DNA of 64,000 nt from Candidatus Methanoperedens sp. (GTDB lineage Archaea; Halobacteriota; Methanosarcinia; Methanosarcinales; Methanoperedenaceae). The position numbers were made by a program, and so were the translations under genes. Location of the stretch: NCBI GenBank assembly GCA_023249105.1, contig JAHFDG010000011.1, positions 62,001-126,000 on the forward strand, in the 5' to 3' direction. Shown here piece after piece: positions 25,704 to 37,064 of this stretch (positions within the stretch are counted from its first letter, which is position 1; each line of letters starts with the position of its first letter). The notes beneath the pieces were generated by a model. The model did not search any database and was not told where the DNA came from. It saw only the letters and a list, made by a program, of their open reading frames with translations.

Positions 25704-25720
25704 TGATTTTTTTCATATCA

Positions 25721-25770
25721 GGCGCAAAGAACGCAAAGCATAGAAACAAAATCTTTGTGATCTTTTCGCC
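25721..25770. repeat. Imperfect palindrome with CGCAAAG motifs
   Basis: GGCGCAAAGAACGCAAAG and CTTTGTGATCTTTTCGCC form an imperfect stem around an AT-rich loop. It resembles the element at 47621-47677, which shares the CGCAAAG words. It lies just before the thrC stop, so it could also act as a terminator. Confidence 0.6.
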
Positions 25771-25781
25771 AGTATGAAGAT

Positions 25782-26921
25782 TCACGCAATCCCGTACATA
25801 TCCTTTAACCCGTGCCCGGTCGCAAGGCAGACAACTGTTCCGGGCAACTCCTTTTTCAAGAATCCTGCGTATGCAACAGCGCCGCTGGGTTCTACAAAAA
25901 TACCGTTTCTTGCAAGTGCATCCCGCGCAGAAAGCGCCTCGTCATCACTGACCTTGACTGCAAAGCCGCCTGAATCCCGTATTGCCCGAAGCGCTGCAAG
26001 ACCGTCTATCGGGTCGCCGCATGCAATTGCAGTTGCTATTGTATCCGGGTTCCGGACAGGGATTATTTCAGAAAGACCATTCTCCCATGCATAGGCCACA
26101 GGAGCGCACTTTTCTACCTGGACGCCAATAATCCTAGGTATTTTATCGGTAATCCCTACTATAGAAAGCTCTCGGAAAGCCTCGTAAATGCTCCATATCA
26201 GCGTGCCGTTACCCACTGGCACCACGATAAAATCGGGGACATGCCAGTAAAGCTGGTCTGCTATTTCAAAACCCACGGTCTTTGTACCTTCGCTGCGCCA
26301 GGGATAATCGCCTGTTAAAAACGAATCGCTGTTTGAAAGAACATACTCTTCAGCCCGCTTCATCGCAACTGAATAATCCCCTTCCACAATTATGGTTTCA
26401 GCCCCGTAAGCTTTTATCTGCGTTATCTTTTCCCTGCCAACGATGTCGGGAATGAACACTTTGCACTCAAGTCCTGCAAAAGCAGCATAAGCAGCCATGG
26501 ATGCGCCCATGTTGCCTGTGGATGCAAGCGCAACCTTATGTTTTTTGAACTCAAGGGCTTTGGTTATCTCAAGAGAAGAGCCGCGGTCTTTAAATGAACC
26601 TGTGGGATTTGCAGCTTCATATTTTATTAGCAGTCGCCCGTTTTTCGAAAGTCTTTTATTTTCAAGAAGAGGTGTTGCGCCTTCGCCCATTGTGATGCAC
26701 TTTGAAAGGTCTTTCACAGGCATGAAAGCCCAGTATTTCCAGTGAGTAGGAGGAGTGCGCATGAATTCATCGCGAAGAATCACTTTCTGTATGGATTTGT
26801 AATCATATACCGCATCGACTGCAGAGCCGCATTCGCATCTCGGTATCGGTAGCCTTTCTATTTCATGCGGATTATGGGTTCTCCCGCATCTGAAGCACTT
26901 AAAACCTGTAACATACACCAT
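25782..26921 (-). CDS. thrC: Threonine synthase
   Basis: A PLP enzyme that converts O-phosphohomoserine to threonine. The 379-residue protein begins with a zinc-ribbon-like segment (C9, C12, C29, C31) seen in many archaeal members. The PLP lysine is K111 in NPTGSFKDRGS, followed by ASTGNMGASMAAYAA (phosphate cradle) and PVGNGTLI. It is convergent with the ABC-2 permease and seems monocistronic. Confidence 0.93.
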   Translation of the reverse strand: MVYVTGFKCFRCGRTHNPHEIERLPIPRCECGSAVDAVYDYKSIQKVILRDEFMRTPPTHWKYWAFMPVKDLSKCITMGEGATPLLENKRLSKNGRLLIKYEAANPTGSFKDRGSSLEITKALEFKKHKVALASTGNMGASMAAYAAFAGLECKVFIPDIVGREKITQIKAYGAETIIVEGDYSVAMKRAEEYVLSNSDSFLTGDYPWRSEGTKTVGFEIADQLYWHVPDFIVVPVGNGTLIWSIYEAFRELSIVGITDKIPRIIGVQVEKCAPVAYAWENGLSEIIPVRNPDTIATAIACGDPIDGLAALRAIRDSGGFAVKVSDDEALSARDALARNGIFVEPSGAVAYAGFLKKELPGTVVCLATGHGLKDMYGIA

Positions 26922-29180
<2,259 letters not shown>

Positions 29181-29187
29181 GGGCTAT

Positions 29188-29820
29188 ATGAATCTACCAA
29201 TACTAAGAAAAGAATATTCAACAATTAATAGCTTTATAGATTCATGGAAAAAATATTATGAGTCAGATGAAAATCAAGATAAGATTTATTTTGACAACCT
29301 AAAACCAATAAATGAATTAAATGCAGAAAATATACAGAATTTATTTCAATGGAAAAATGAGACAAAAAATATTTGGAAATATAAACAGAATTCCATAGAT
29401 AAAATTATAAAAGATTTAGCAAATATCAAAATTAAGTTTGAACATATTGGAAATTCAGATCAAGACCTTAGAAATATCTACAACTATAGTTGTGATAATT
29501 TTTTTACCAGCGGGTATATATGGAATCTATTCTTTCTTCATATATTGAAATATGAAAGTTGCCCAATTGCAGATAGGTATGCTTATACGGCATTTAAATT
29601 TATTCGTTATGGAGAGTATGTAAAATTGTCTGGGGATAAATGGAAGACTTGGGATTTTTATATAGATTATAGAAACTTTTTTAATAACATCGCAACAGAA
29701 ACCAATCGAATTAAAAAAGAGGAAAAGAAAGAAATCGACGAAGCTCTTTGGGGATTTGGTAAATTCTTAGAGAGATATCCAAAAATTATAATGGAAGATC
29801 AGATAAAATCATGCACTTAA
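29188..29820 (+). CDS. Hypothetical AT-rich protein between gyrB and gyrA
   Basis: A 210-residue protein with many Asn, Lys, Ile and Tyr residues, no membrane span and no family that I recognise. The reading frame is much more AT-rich than gyrB or gyrA, which suggests recent acquisition. ATG 29188 is chosen; the frame also extends back into gyrB, but that part is shadow coding. GAGGG at 29179-29183 is close to the start. It overlaps the following MNT gene by 10 nt, so it may be a third component of that module. Confidence 0.65.
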   Translation: MNLPILRKEYSTINSFIDSWKKYYESDENQDKIYFDNLKPINELNAENIQNLFQWKNETKNIWKYKQNSIDKIIKDLANIKIKFEHIGNSDQDLRNIYNYSCDNFFTSGYIWNLFFLHILKYESCPIADRYAYTAFKFIRYGEYVKLSGDKWKTWDFYIDYRNFFNNIATETNRIKKEEKKEIDEALWGFGKFLERYPKIIMEDQIKSCT

Positions 29821-30173
29821 ACATCGCACAAATCTCTAAAGACAAGAAAATTCAGGATGCATTCACCGATATCATCCAGAGCATAATCAGCAACTATGCT
29901 CCCCAGAAAATTGTGCTTTTTGGTTCTTATGCAAGAGGAGAAGCGCATGAAGGCAGCGATATAGACCTCATGCTGATAAAAGAAACATCTAAAAGGTTCA
30001 TAGATAGAATAGCGGATGTAATAAAGCTGAATAATACTCTCCTTTCGCTTGAACCTCTGGTATATTCACCTTTAGAGCTTGAAACTATGAAAAAAGAAAA
30101 AAGGGATTTCATATTGACTATTGAAGAAGAAGGAATTGAAATTTATGATGCGAGAAGCAGAAAGATGGCTTAA
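29811..30173 (+). CDS. MNT-type nucleotidyltransferase, antitoxin of HEPN/MNT module 1
   Basis: A 120-residue minimal nucleotidyltransferase with a perfect G-S-x10-D-x-D (G38-S39 to D50-I-D52). In characterised MntA-HepT systems the MNT protein AMPylates the HEPN RNase to neutralise it. The gene overlaps the HEPN gene by 29 nt, as is usual for these pairs. It sits between gyrB and gyrA. Confidence 0.9.
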   Translation: MHLNIAQISKDKKIQDAFTDIIQSIISNYAPQKIVLFGSYARGEAHEGSDIDLMLIKETSKRFIDRIADVIKLNNTLLSLEPLVYSPLELETMKKEKRDFILTIEEEGIEIYDARSRKMA

Positions 30174-30540
30174 TCAGGCAAAAAATGACCTTGAAGCAGC
30201 GAAATGGAATTCAGAAGGGAAATTTTATGCTCATGCATGTTTTCTCTCCCAGCAGGCTGCCGAAAAAGCGCTGAAAGCTTATCTTTATTCGATTGGAAAA
30301 AGAAAGATAATTACACATTCCACATATACCCTCGCCAAAGAATGTGCTCAAGAGAATAATGTGTTTAATTCAATATTGTCTATTTGTGCGGAACTCGATA
30401 AAAACTACATACCATCCCGTTATCCCAATGGATTACCAGATAGTATCCCATCAGAAGTTTATCTCAAACAGGATGCGCAGGTTAGCATTAATCATAGTGA
30501 AAAAGTTTTAGATATTGTTTCGAAATTAGTAAAAATTTAA
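30145..30540 (+). CDS. HEPN domain protein, toxin of module 1
   Basis: A 131-residue helical HEPN protein. The MMREAERWLNQAKNDLEAAK start, SQQAAEKALKAYL core and R53-x4-H58 (RKIITH) followed by Y61 correspond to the RNase motif and the modified-Tyr region of HepT-like toxins. Start at ATG 30145 (or 30148); the frame extends upstream to TTG 30121. It lies 22 nt upstream of gyrA. Confidence 0.88.
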   Translation: MMREAERWLNQAKNDLEAAKWNSEGKFYAHACFLSQQAAEKALKAYLYSIGKRKIITHSTYTLAKECAQENNVFNSILSICAELDKNYIPSRYPNGLPDSIPSEVYLKQDAQVSINHSEKVLDIVSKLVKI

Positions 30541-30562
30541 CTTATTTATTTGAGCTGATAAC

Positions 30563-33088
30563 ATGACCGACCCAGAACCCAAAGAACCACAGCAGAAACT
30601 TGTAATTGAAAAAATCACACCCGTCAACATCGAGGATGAAATGAAGCGCTCGTATATCGATTATGCCATGAGCGTCATCGTGGGGCGCGCTCTCCCTGAT
30701 GTCAGGGACGGCCTGAAGCCGGTACACCGCCGCATTCTCTATGCGATGAACGAGCAGGGGATGACACACGACAAGCCATACAAGAAATCAGCAAGGATAG
30801 TGGGAGACGTTCTTGGTAAGTACCACCCGCATGGTGATATCGCTGTTTACGATTCTCTCGTAAGGATGGTACAGGAGTTCTCTCTTCGCTATCCGCTGAT
30901 AGACGGGCAGGGAAATTTCGGCTCAATAGACGGCGATAGCGCTGCAGCGATGCGATACACTGAAGTCCGTCTTGGAAAAATAGCAGATGAGATTCTCGGA
31001 GACATCGATAAAGAGACAGTAGATTTCGTACCCAACTACGATGATTCATTAAAAGAGCCCTCAGTCCTTCCATGCAAGCTCCCCAACCTTCTTATCAATG
31101 GCTCTACAGGAATTGCAGTAGGCATGGCGACCAATATGCCGCCACACAATCTTGGCGAAGTGATAGACGGCATAAACATGGTCATCGACAAACCAGATGT
31201 TGAGGCAAGAGAGCTTAACAGCATAATCAAAGGTCCTGATTTCCCTACTGCTGGCTTTATCTATGGACGTCAGGGGATAATAGATGCATACACTACAGGC
31301 CGCGGCTCGATAAAGATGCGCGCCCGGGCAATAATCGAAGAAGTGAAGAACAAGGAACAGATAATCGTTAACGAGTTACCCTATCAGGTGAATAAGGCAA
31401 AATTGATCGAAGATATTGCAGGTCTTGTAAGGGATAAGAAAATCGCAGGGATAACCGACCTTCGCGATGAATCGGATAAAGACGGCATCCGCATCGTCAT
31501 TGAGATATCAAGACAGGCTCAGGCCAACATCATTTTGAACCAGCTTTATTCGCACACCCAGCTTGAGACCACTTTTGGCGTTATCAACTTGGCTCTTGTG
31601 GATGGGCGCCCGATGGTTCTACCATTAAAAGAAATAATCGTCCAGTATATTTCCCACAGGAAGCAGGTCATTATACGAAGGAGCCAGTTCGAGCTTAAGA
31701 AAGCACAGGCGCGTGCCCATATACTCGAAGGTTTGATAATCGCACTTGACCGTATTGATGAAGTCATAAAGTTGATAAAAGCCTCAAAAACACCGGATGA
31801 AGCGCGTGACGGTCTTATGGCAAAGTTCAGCCTGAGCATTGAGCAGGCAAAGGCTATCCTTGATATGAGGCTTCAGAGGCTCACGGGTCTTGAGCGCGAG
31901 AAGATAGATGCTGAATACGGGGAGCTCCAAAAGACAATTGCATGGCTCAAGGAACTCCTTGCAAGTGAAATAAAAATACTTGCGCTTATAAAAGAAGAAC
32001 TTGCAGACATTAAAGCCCGCTTTGCTGATAAGAGGCGGACAGAAATCATTGAAAGCACCGGTGACCTTGTGACCGAGGACTTAATCCCGAAAGAAGATGA
32101 TGTCATTACGATAACAAACAGCGGTTATATCAAACGCATCGCTGTGGATGCATATAAACAGCAGCGCCGCGGCGGGAAGGGTGTCATGGGTATGGAGACC
32201 AAGGAGGAGGATTTCGTAAGCGACCTCTTTATCGGGAATACTCACGATTATCTCCTTTTCTTCACCGATAAAGGCAAAGTGTACTGGCTCAAGGTATATG
32301 GGATACCCGAAGCGGGGAGGCAGGCGCGCGGCACAGCTATCGTAAATCTCTTGCAGCTTGAGCAGGGTGAAAAGATAAACGCCTACATACCTATCAGCAA
32401 ATTTGATGAGAAGCACTATCTTTTGATGGTCACAAAGAAGGGCACAGCCAAGAAGACGGAGCTTACCGATTTCGCAAATCCCAGGAAAACGGGGATAATT
32501 GCTATCTCTCTTGATGAAGGGGATAAACTGGTATCCGTAAAGCTCACGGATGGGACAAAGGAAATGGTGATCGGAACAAAACATGGGAAGGCCATTCGGT
32601 TCAACGAGAATGACGTAAGGGATATGGGACGAAGCGCTTACGGCGTGAGAGGCATAAGGCTTGTAGGCGAAGATGAAGTTGTCAGCATGGCAGTCGTGGA
32701 GGAAGGCGCAACTCTTCTCACCGTTACTGAAAATGGTTTCGGGAAGCGCACCGTATTTGATGAATACAGAACAAGCAACCGCGGCGGACAGGGCGTTATT
32801 ACCATCGATGTCAATATCAGGAATGGCAACGTCGTTGATATCAGAACCGTCCGCGAGGATGAAGAGATCATGGTCACGACTTCAAATGGCATCATCATCC
32901 GCGTGCCTGTGAGCGGGATTCGCGTGCAGGGCAGGAACACGCAGGGAGTGACGATAATGGATGTTAAGGAGAAGGACAGGGTGGTTGGGGTGGCTACGCT
33001 GGCGAAGGAGGAGGAGAGTGGGGAGGAGAAGGCGGTGCAGGTGAAGCTAGAAGGGGCAGGAACTTTTTCTGAGGAGAAGAAATCTTGA
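30563..33088 (+). CDS. gyrA: DNA gyrase subunit A
   Basis: The DNA-cleaving subunit. The 841 residues contain [20 protein letters not shown], the catalytic tyrosine Y132 in [10 protein letters not shown], and the C-terminal beta-pinwheel with the GyrA-box variant QQRRGGKG near residue 533. The GyrA box implies true negative-supercoiling activity. The end is Lys/Glu rich. The 3' part shows very G-rich codons (GAGGAGGAG runs near 33009-33030). A TTG start of the next gene overlaps its stop. Confidence 0.97.
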   Translation: MTDPEPKEPQQKLVIEKITPVNIEDEMKRSYIDYAMSVIVGRALPDVRDGLKPVHRRILYAMNEQGMTHDKPYKKSARIVGDVLGKYHPHGDIAVYDSLVRMVQEFSLRYPLIDGQGNFGSIDGDSAAAMRYTEVRLGKIADEILGDIDKETVDFVPNYDDSLKEPSVLPCKLPNLLINGSTGIAVGMATNMPPHNLGEVIDGINMVIDKPDVEARELNSIIKGPDFPTAGFIYGRQGIIDAYTTGRGSIKMRARAIIEEVKNKEQIIVNELPYQVNKAKLIEDIAGLVRDKKIAGITDLRDESDKDGIRIVIEISRQAQANIILNQLYSHTQLETTFGVINLALVDGRPMVLPLKEIIVQYISHRKQVIIRRSQFELKKAQARAHILEGLIIALDRIDEVIKLIKASKTPDEARDGLMAKFSLSIEQAKAILDMRLQRLTGLEREKIDAEYGELQKTIAWLKELLASEIKILALIKEELADIKARFADKRRTEIIESTGDLVTEDLIPKEDDVITITNSGYIKRIAVDAYKQQRRGGKGVMGMETKEEDFVSDLFIGNTHDYLLFFTDKGKVYWLKVYGIPEAGRQARGTAIVNLLQLEQGEKINAYIPISKFDEKHYLLMVTKKGTAKKTELTDFANPRKTGIIAISLDEGDKLVSVKLTDGTKEMVIGTKHGKAIRFNENDVRDMGRSAYGVRGIRLVGEDEVVSMAVVEEGATLLTVTENGFGKRTVFDEYRTSNRGGQGVITIDVNIRNGNVVDIRTVREDEEIMVTTSNGIIIRVPVSGIRVQGRNTQGVTIMDVKEKDRVVGVATLAKEEESGEEKAVQVKLEGAGTFSEEKKS

Positions 33089-34242
33089 GATTCGAAGGTC
33101 AAACTAAATTATTTGGCAGAATAAGGACACGTATAAGTGGCCTAATAAAAGGAATATTTTATATTTTATTAGGATTACTAATTATATGGCTTATTGGAAA
33201 CATAATACAATATATTCAAGGAAGTTTAAGTGAAAATAACCTGCAAAGTGTGTTCTTATTAAAAGATAAACCGGAATTGTCTATTATTTTATTGTTGGTG
33301 GTGATAGCATTATTCTGGATTTCGAGGAACCAGCATTGGAACAAATTACTTAATTTGTTGACCGGATTCAAGCTACTCAATCGCATAACACAAGCAACCA
33401 TCTTATTGTCAGCTATATTTTATGTCACTTTATTCATCGCTACACGATTTGCCAGTACTGTTTTCAAAAACGATTGGACGTTGCTGATAGTTGCAAGTAT
33501 ACCGATTTTAGTGCTCATAGTATTGGTTCTCCTTGAGAGAGCCAAGTCGGTTGAGTTTGCAGGTATAAAAATTGAATTACAGCGAACTACACTGGATATT
33601 ACTAAAGCCCTAATTCCAGAAAAAAGTCTTGTAGAAAAAGATTTAACTTCTGAATTGTCCCGTATAGTTGAAGAGGCTAAAAGAGAAGAGTCTCGCATTC
33701 TACTAGTTCGGCTTGGAGGCGAAATGCATGTAGAGTTCCCTGCATTACGCAATTATGTTTATGAATTGAGCAAAGTTGCACCTATCGAGTATATTGTCTT
33801 TATTGACGAGGATGAACGGTATCTTGGCTTCTGCGCTGTGGAAAAGTTTAAAGCAAAATATCCAAAGTTCGGAATTGAAATGTTACTCGATGACATTGAA
33901 CACGATGAGCACGTCTTTAATCTACTGAAGGATTACATACACTTTACTGTATCTGATATCCCTCTAAAAATACAATCAAAATATTTGCGTGATAAATTCG
34001 TGTTATCCTTATGGGATCCAAATCTAAACCAACCAGAGATAACCAAACATGATCTGAATAGATTAGGAGCAATGCGACTGTTTCTTCTTCAAAAATCAAC
34101 GGTCTCTGAAGCTTATGATCAAATGGCGAAAAACAGCGTTTCTGGTATTCCAGTTATTGATGAAAAGTGGAGATTCATAGGAATGGTGAATAAAGATAAA
34201 GTATTACAAGAAGTGATTACTCAGCTTGTAAAAAATGCGTAG
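33085..34242 (+). CDS. Membrane protein with C-terminal CBS-like domain, function unknown
   Basis: A 385-residue protein with four hydrophobic spans in the first 155 residues (about 20-45, 65-85, 105-125, 132-152). A soluble region follows that ends in a CBS-type motif ([23 protein letters not shown], then [12 protein letters not shown]; written here in parts). The middle region about 200-300 resembles no domain I know. It starts with TTG overlapping the gyrA stop and is more AT-rich than gyrA, which suggests an added gene rather than an old gyrase partner. Confidence 0.7.
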   Translation: MRFEGQTKLFGRIRTRISGLIKGIFYILLGLLIIWLIGNIIQYIQGSLSENNLQSVFLLKDKPELSIILLLVVIALFWISRNQHWNKLLNLLTGFKLLNRITQATILLSAIFYVTLFIATRFASTVFKNDWTLLIVASIPILVLIVLVLLERAKSVEFAGIKIELQRTTLDITKALIPEKSLVEKDLTSELSRIVEEAKREESRILLVRLGGEMHVEFPALRNYVYELSKVAPIEYIVFIDEDERYLGFCAVEKFKAKYPKFGIEMLLDDIEHDEHVFNLLKDYIHFTVSDIPLKIQSKYLRDKFVLSLWDPNLNQPEITKHDLNRLGAMRLFLLQKSTVSEAYDQMAKNSVSGIPVIDEKWRFIGMVNKDKVLQEVITQLVKNA

Positions 34243-34305
34243 TAGACCTTCTATTTACTTTTGAAGGAATCCATAGAAACCCCACCACTCGTGCCGCATA
34301 CCCAT

Positions 34306-34344
34306 CGCGCCCCCTCCGGCTCAATGACAGGGCGGCGCCGCTGT
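34306..34344. repeat. GC-rich dispersed repeat, copy 1
   Basis: This copy contains CCCCTCCGGCTCAATGACAG followed by GGCGGCGCCGCTGT. The core GCGGCGCCGC is a perfect palindrome and CCCT/AGGG can form an outer stem. It lies 111 nt upstream of the MNT gene of module 2. Two further copies are at 35174 and 36411. Confidence 0.85.
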
Positions 34345-34364
34345 TGAAAAAACCGCAGATGAAT

Positions 34365-34392
34365 TTAAGTTCGTACAAGTTCGCTGCTAATA
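34365..34392. repeat. Partial copy of the TACGAACT-type repeat
   Basis: TTAAGTTCGTACAAGTTCGC followed by TGCTAATA matches, on the opposite strand, the region around 25632-25660 (TTAACAGCGAAC...TACGAAC). It sits right after GC-rich repeat copy 1. The similarity was found by eye. Confidence 0.55.
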
Positions 34393-34455
34393 ACCGTAAT
34401 CCTGGCTCAGAAAGAATTTATAATTGTATAGAACAGATATACATCAAATTCATTT

Positions 34456-34788
34456 ATGATCACAAAAGAAACAATCACAAACATTGCAAGTAAAATAGCC
34501 GAATGTTTCAATCCAGAGAAAATAATCCTTTTCGGCTCTTACGCATGGGGGAAACCCGACAGGGATAGCGACCTTGACCTTTTTGTGATAATGGAATCCA
34601 AAGAAAGACCGATAAAGCGCGCCGCATCCCTCAGGCGCGTATTAAAAGACCGCTATGTTCCCATGGATATACTCGTTCGCACACCTGAAGAACTCAAACA
34701 CAGGCTGAAAATCGGAGACCCTTTTATCAGGAAAATATTAAGGGACGGGCAGGTGATATATGCGCGAGATAGTGCGAGAGTGGGTTAA
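34456..34788 (+). CDS. MNT-type nucleotidyltransferase, antitoxin of HEPN/MNT module 2
   Basis: A 110-residue protein with G27-S28-x10-D39-L-D41 (GSYAWGKPDRDSDLD) and the PIDILVRTPEEL-like C-terminal half (here PMDILVRTPEEL). It overlaps the downstream HEPN gene by 29 nt, the same overlap as in module 1, although the two proteins differ in sequence. Confidence 0.9.
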   Translation: MITKETITNIASKIAECFNPEKIILFGSYAWGKPDRDSDLDLFVIMESKERPIKRAASLRRVLKDRYVPMDILVRTPEELKHRLKIGDPFIRKILRDGQVIYARDSARVG

Positions 34789-35131
34789 AAAAGGCGACAG
34801 CGATTTTATTGCAGCAAAGACACTTGCGCCGCAAAAAGGAGTTGAAAACCAGACCGGGTTCCACTGTCAGCAGGCAATTGAGAAATGGCTGAAAGCATAC
34901 CTTGTCAAGCAGGGCGAAGAGTTGCGAAAAATCCACGATTTGACTGCTCTTGTCATTGACTGTGAAAAATATAACCCCGCATTTCAAGAACTTGAGCCTC
35001 TTGTGGAAGGGCTCACCGATTTTGCAGTGGAGTTCCGTTATCCGGGCGAAAATGCAACTCGGGAAGATGTTCAGGATGCTCTCGATAAAACTGTCAAAAT
35101 CAGAAAATTCCTGATGCCTAAAATTGAATAG
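34760..35131 (+). CDS. HEPN domain protein, toxin of module 2
   Basis: A 123-residue HEPN protein: REWVKKGDSDFIAAKTL, then FHCQQAIEKWLKAYLV, ELRKIHDLTALV and a conserved FRYPGE. The histidine of the H-D-L segment is present, but the spacing from the preceding arginine (R-K-I-H) is not the classic R-x4-6-H, so RNase activity is less certain than in module 1. Confidence 0.88.
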   Translation: MREIVREWVKKGDSDFIAAKTLAPQKGVENQTGFHCQQAIEKWLKAYLVKQGEELRKIHDLTALVIDCEKYNPAFQELEPLVEGLTDFAVEFRYPGENATREDVQDALDKTVKIRKFLMPKIE

Positions 35132-35173
35132 GCAAGATTTCAAACAAAACCAAAAACACTTCTCTCTCATCAG

Positions 35174-35213
35174 GCGCGCCCCTCCGATTCGATGACAGGG
35201 CGGCGCCGCTGTA
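35174..35213. repeat. GC-rich dispersed repeat, copy 2
   Basis: Same core as copies 1 and 3 (CGATGACAGGGCGGCGCCGC) with CTCCGATTC in place of CTCCGGCTC on the left. It lies 62 nt upstream of the UPF0175 gene of module 3. A purine-rich GAAGGAAAAG follows, as behind copy 3. Confidence 0.85.
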
Positions 35214-35275
35214 GACGAAGGAAAAGATATTATTATAGTACGTTATAACCATATTATATCACGAGGTACAATAAA

Positions 35276-35581
35276 ATGGAAACTCTGTCTGCCGACCTTG
35301 AGAGAAAAGTGAAAGCATTAGTGAGCGGCGGCTATTATTCAAGCAAAATCGAAGTAATAAAAGATGCTGTAAAAAGCTTATTTAGAGAGAATGCCGAGTT
35401 GAATATTAATGCAGCGATAGAACTCTACAGGAAAGGGGATGTATCCTTAGGCAAGGCAGCCGAAATCGCCGGGGTTACAACCATCGAATTTAAAGAGATT
35501 TTATCCAAAAGAGGATTTACAAGAGAGATAGAAGCAAGACCAGCGGCAGAAATGGATAAAAAGCTCAAAAAATACCTGTAA
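35276..35581 (+). CDS. UPF0175 family protein, antitoxin of the PIN module
   Basis: A 101-residue protein. Its N-terminal part resembles a ribbon-helix-helix/CopG-like region (SKIEVIKDAVKSLFREN). The UPF0175 helix-turn-helix core follows (AIELYRKGDVSLGKAAEIAG, then FKEILSKRG). UPF0175 genes commonly precede PIN-domain toxins, as here (1 nt gap). GAGGT at 35262-35266 is a suitable ribosome site. Confidence 0.88.
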   Translation: METLSADLERKVKALVSGGYYSSKIEVIKDAVKSLFRENAELNINAAIELYRKGDVSLGKAAEIAGVTTIEFKEILSKRGFTREIEARPAAEMDKKLKKYL

Positions 35582-35582
35582 T

Positions 35583-36071
35583 ATGATATTCGATACCGAT
35601 ATATTGAGCATGCTGGTCAAAACAGGCAAAGTTGATTTACTGAAGAAATTATTTCCAGAATCGAGCCTCATAATCACCTTTGAGGTATATAACGAGCTTT
35701 TAAGGGCAAAAGAAGCAGGATACGATTTTGTTGATGACATTTTAAAGCAGGAATTCAAAGTTATTCATTTAGACCCTGATTTGATCAAAGAATACGAACA
35801 GAAGAAAGAAGGTTTAAAAAATCTCCATGCAGGCGAACTGACATCTATTCTATTGTGTAAAAGAGAGGGTATGGATTTTGCGACCAATGATAACAAAGCG
35901 AAGAGATTTTGCCTGGAGATTGGGGTTCAGTGGTTGGACATTGTGGATATACTCAGGTTATGCTACTTGAAGCGTGTGCTTGATAAGAGAGAAATCGAGA
36001 AGATGCTAAGGGATATTGAAGAAACAGATAGGACAAGAATAACGAGAAAAGAAAGAATTTTTGCTGATTAA
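35583..36071 (+). CDS. PIN-like domain protein (DUF3368 type), toxin of the PIN module
   Basis: A 162-residue PIN-fold protein: D4 and D6 in MIFDTDIL, the acidic E in LHAGELTSI, and ATNDNKAKRF form the expected set of acidic metal ligands of a ribonuclease. The C-terminal tail is charged. It directly follows its UPF0175 partner. Confidence 0.85.
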   Translation: MIFDTDILSMLVKTGKVDLLKKLFPESSLIITFEVYNELLRAKEAGYDFVDDILKQEFKVIHLDPDLIKEYEQKKEGLKNLHAGELTSILLCKREGMDFATNDNKAKRFCLEIGVQWLDIVDILRLCYLKRVLDKREIEKMLRDIEETDRTRITRKERIFAD

Positions 36072-36102
36072 CGCAAAGCGAGTCGAAGCTGCAGGAAGAA
36101 AT

Positions 36103-36366
36103 ATGAGCAAAAATAAAAGTTCCATATCAAAAGCACAGAGCTACAAAGAAATTGGTGAATATTGGGATAAGCATGACATTGCCGAGAACTGGGAAGAAAC
36201 AAAACCAGCCGAATTTGAAGTTGATATTAAATCCGAAGTTACTTACTATGCTGTTGACAATAAATTATCGGCAAAGGTTCAGGAATTTGCTAGACGGCAT
36301 GGTGTATCACCGGACACTCTTTTAAATTTGTGGCTGCAAGAGAAATTACAAGAGCAAAATACCTGA
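36103..36366 (+). CDS. CopG-type antitoxin without a visible toxin
   Basis: An 87-residue protein with the CopG_antitoxin layout: YKEIGEYWDKHDIAENWEE, then the FEVDIKSEVTYYAVD strand, and a C-terminal helix with VSPDTLLNLWLQEKL. Such genes usually follow or precede a BrnT- or RelE-like toxin. None is found here; it instead follows the PIN toxin by 31 nt. Start at ATG 36103, though the frame reaches back to 36061. Confidence 0.75.
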   Translation: MSKNKSSISKAQSYKEIGEYWDKHDIAENWEETKPAEFEVDIKSEVTYYAVDNKLSAKVQEFARRHGVSPDTLLNLWLQEKLQEQNT

Positions 36367-36410
36367 AAGGAAATAGGGGAGGAAAATACTCTTTTTTTTC
36401 TCATGATTGT

Positions 36411-36447
36411 GCGCCCTCCGGCTCGATGACAGGGCGGCGCCGCTGTA
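36411..36447. repeat. GC-rich dispersed repeat, copy 3
   Basis: GCGCCCTCCGGCTCGATGAC followed by AGGGCGGCGCCGCTGTA. GCCCT and AGGGC pair around a 13-base loop, next to the palindrome GCGGCGCCGC. It lies 59 nt upstream of module 4 and is followed by GATGGAAAAG. Confidence 0.85.
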
Positions 36448-36488
36448 TGCGATGGAAAAGACCCTAACACAATGCTTATTAACTATCT

Positions 36489-36522
36489 GATACAACTGTA
36501 TATTATATGATACAATTGTATC
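36489..36522 (+). promoter_or_regulatory. Two operator-like palindromes over the start of module 4
   Basis: GATACAATTGTATC (36509-36522) is a perfect 14-bp palindrome that begins at the last base of the ATG of the wHTH-MNT gene. An imperfect copy GATACAACTGTATA lies at 36489-36502, exactly 20 bp upstream, so the sites face the same side of the helix. The winged-helix domain of the encoded protein is the obvious candidate to bind here and repress its own gene. Confidence 0.7.
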
Positions 36523-37064
36523 AAAAAATTATACAACTCAATATTCTTGAGCTTTTCATAAAAAACCCTTATGAACGGTATTATCTCAGGGAAGCGTCGA
36601 GAATGCTTGAGATTAGCCCGATGACTGTAAAACGCACACTCGACATACTCGTACAGGAAAGGCTGCTAGTCAGGGAAAAATTCAAGAACCAGATACTTTA
36701 CAAAGCCAATATGGATAGCGTCGCTTTCAAACACTTAAAGGCAGCCTATAACCTCGCGTGGCTTGAGGAAAAGAACCTTGTAGAATTCCTGAAAGAAAAA
36801 CTCACCGGATTGAGTTCCCTTGTTCTTTACGGCAGTTTTGCAAAAGGGGAGAACGATGAGAAAAGTGATATAGACCTTCTTGCAATCTCGCCAACTTTGA
36901 AAAAAAGCGGCTTACGATTACCGGCACTTTTGGGAAAAGAAACCTCTTTGATCATATTTACTCCTTCGCAGTGGAAAGAACAGAGCAAAAATAACAGGGC
37001 TTTTTACCTTGAGGTTATTACTGGGGGAATTGTTCTATTCGGGACAAGACCGGTGGTGGAATGA
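36507..37064 (+). CDS. Winged-helix/MNT fusion protein, antitoxin-regulator of HEPN module 4
   Basis: A 185-residue fusion. An N-terminal winged helix covers about 1-70 (YYLREASRMLEISPMTVKRT is the recognition region). A nucleotidyltransferase domain follows with G109-S110-x10-D121-I-D123. Such proteins combine promoter control with neutralisation of the HEPN toxin. The start codon is embedded in the operator-like palindromes. It overlaps the HEPN gene by 4 nt. Confidence 0.88.
   Translation: MIQLYQKIIQLNILELFIKNPYERYYLREASRMLEISPMTVKRTLDILVQERLLVREKFKNQILYKANMDSVAFKHLKAAYNLAWLEEKNLVEFLKEKLTGLSSLVLYGSFAKGENDEKSDIDLLAISPTLKKSGLRLPALLGKETSLIIFTPSQWKEQSKNNRAFYLEVITGGIVLFGTRPVVE

Noticed and set aside
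25572-25781. Insertion sequence or transposase remnant
   Set aside because: Two palindromes are present but there is no transposase-like frame or matching terminal repeat pair, so only repeats are recorded.
34306-36447. CRISPR array made of the three GC-rich repeats
   Set aside because: Spacing is about 870 and 1240 bp with whole genes between copies, and no cas genes are present.
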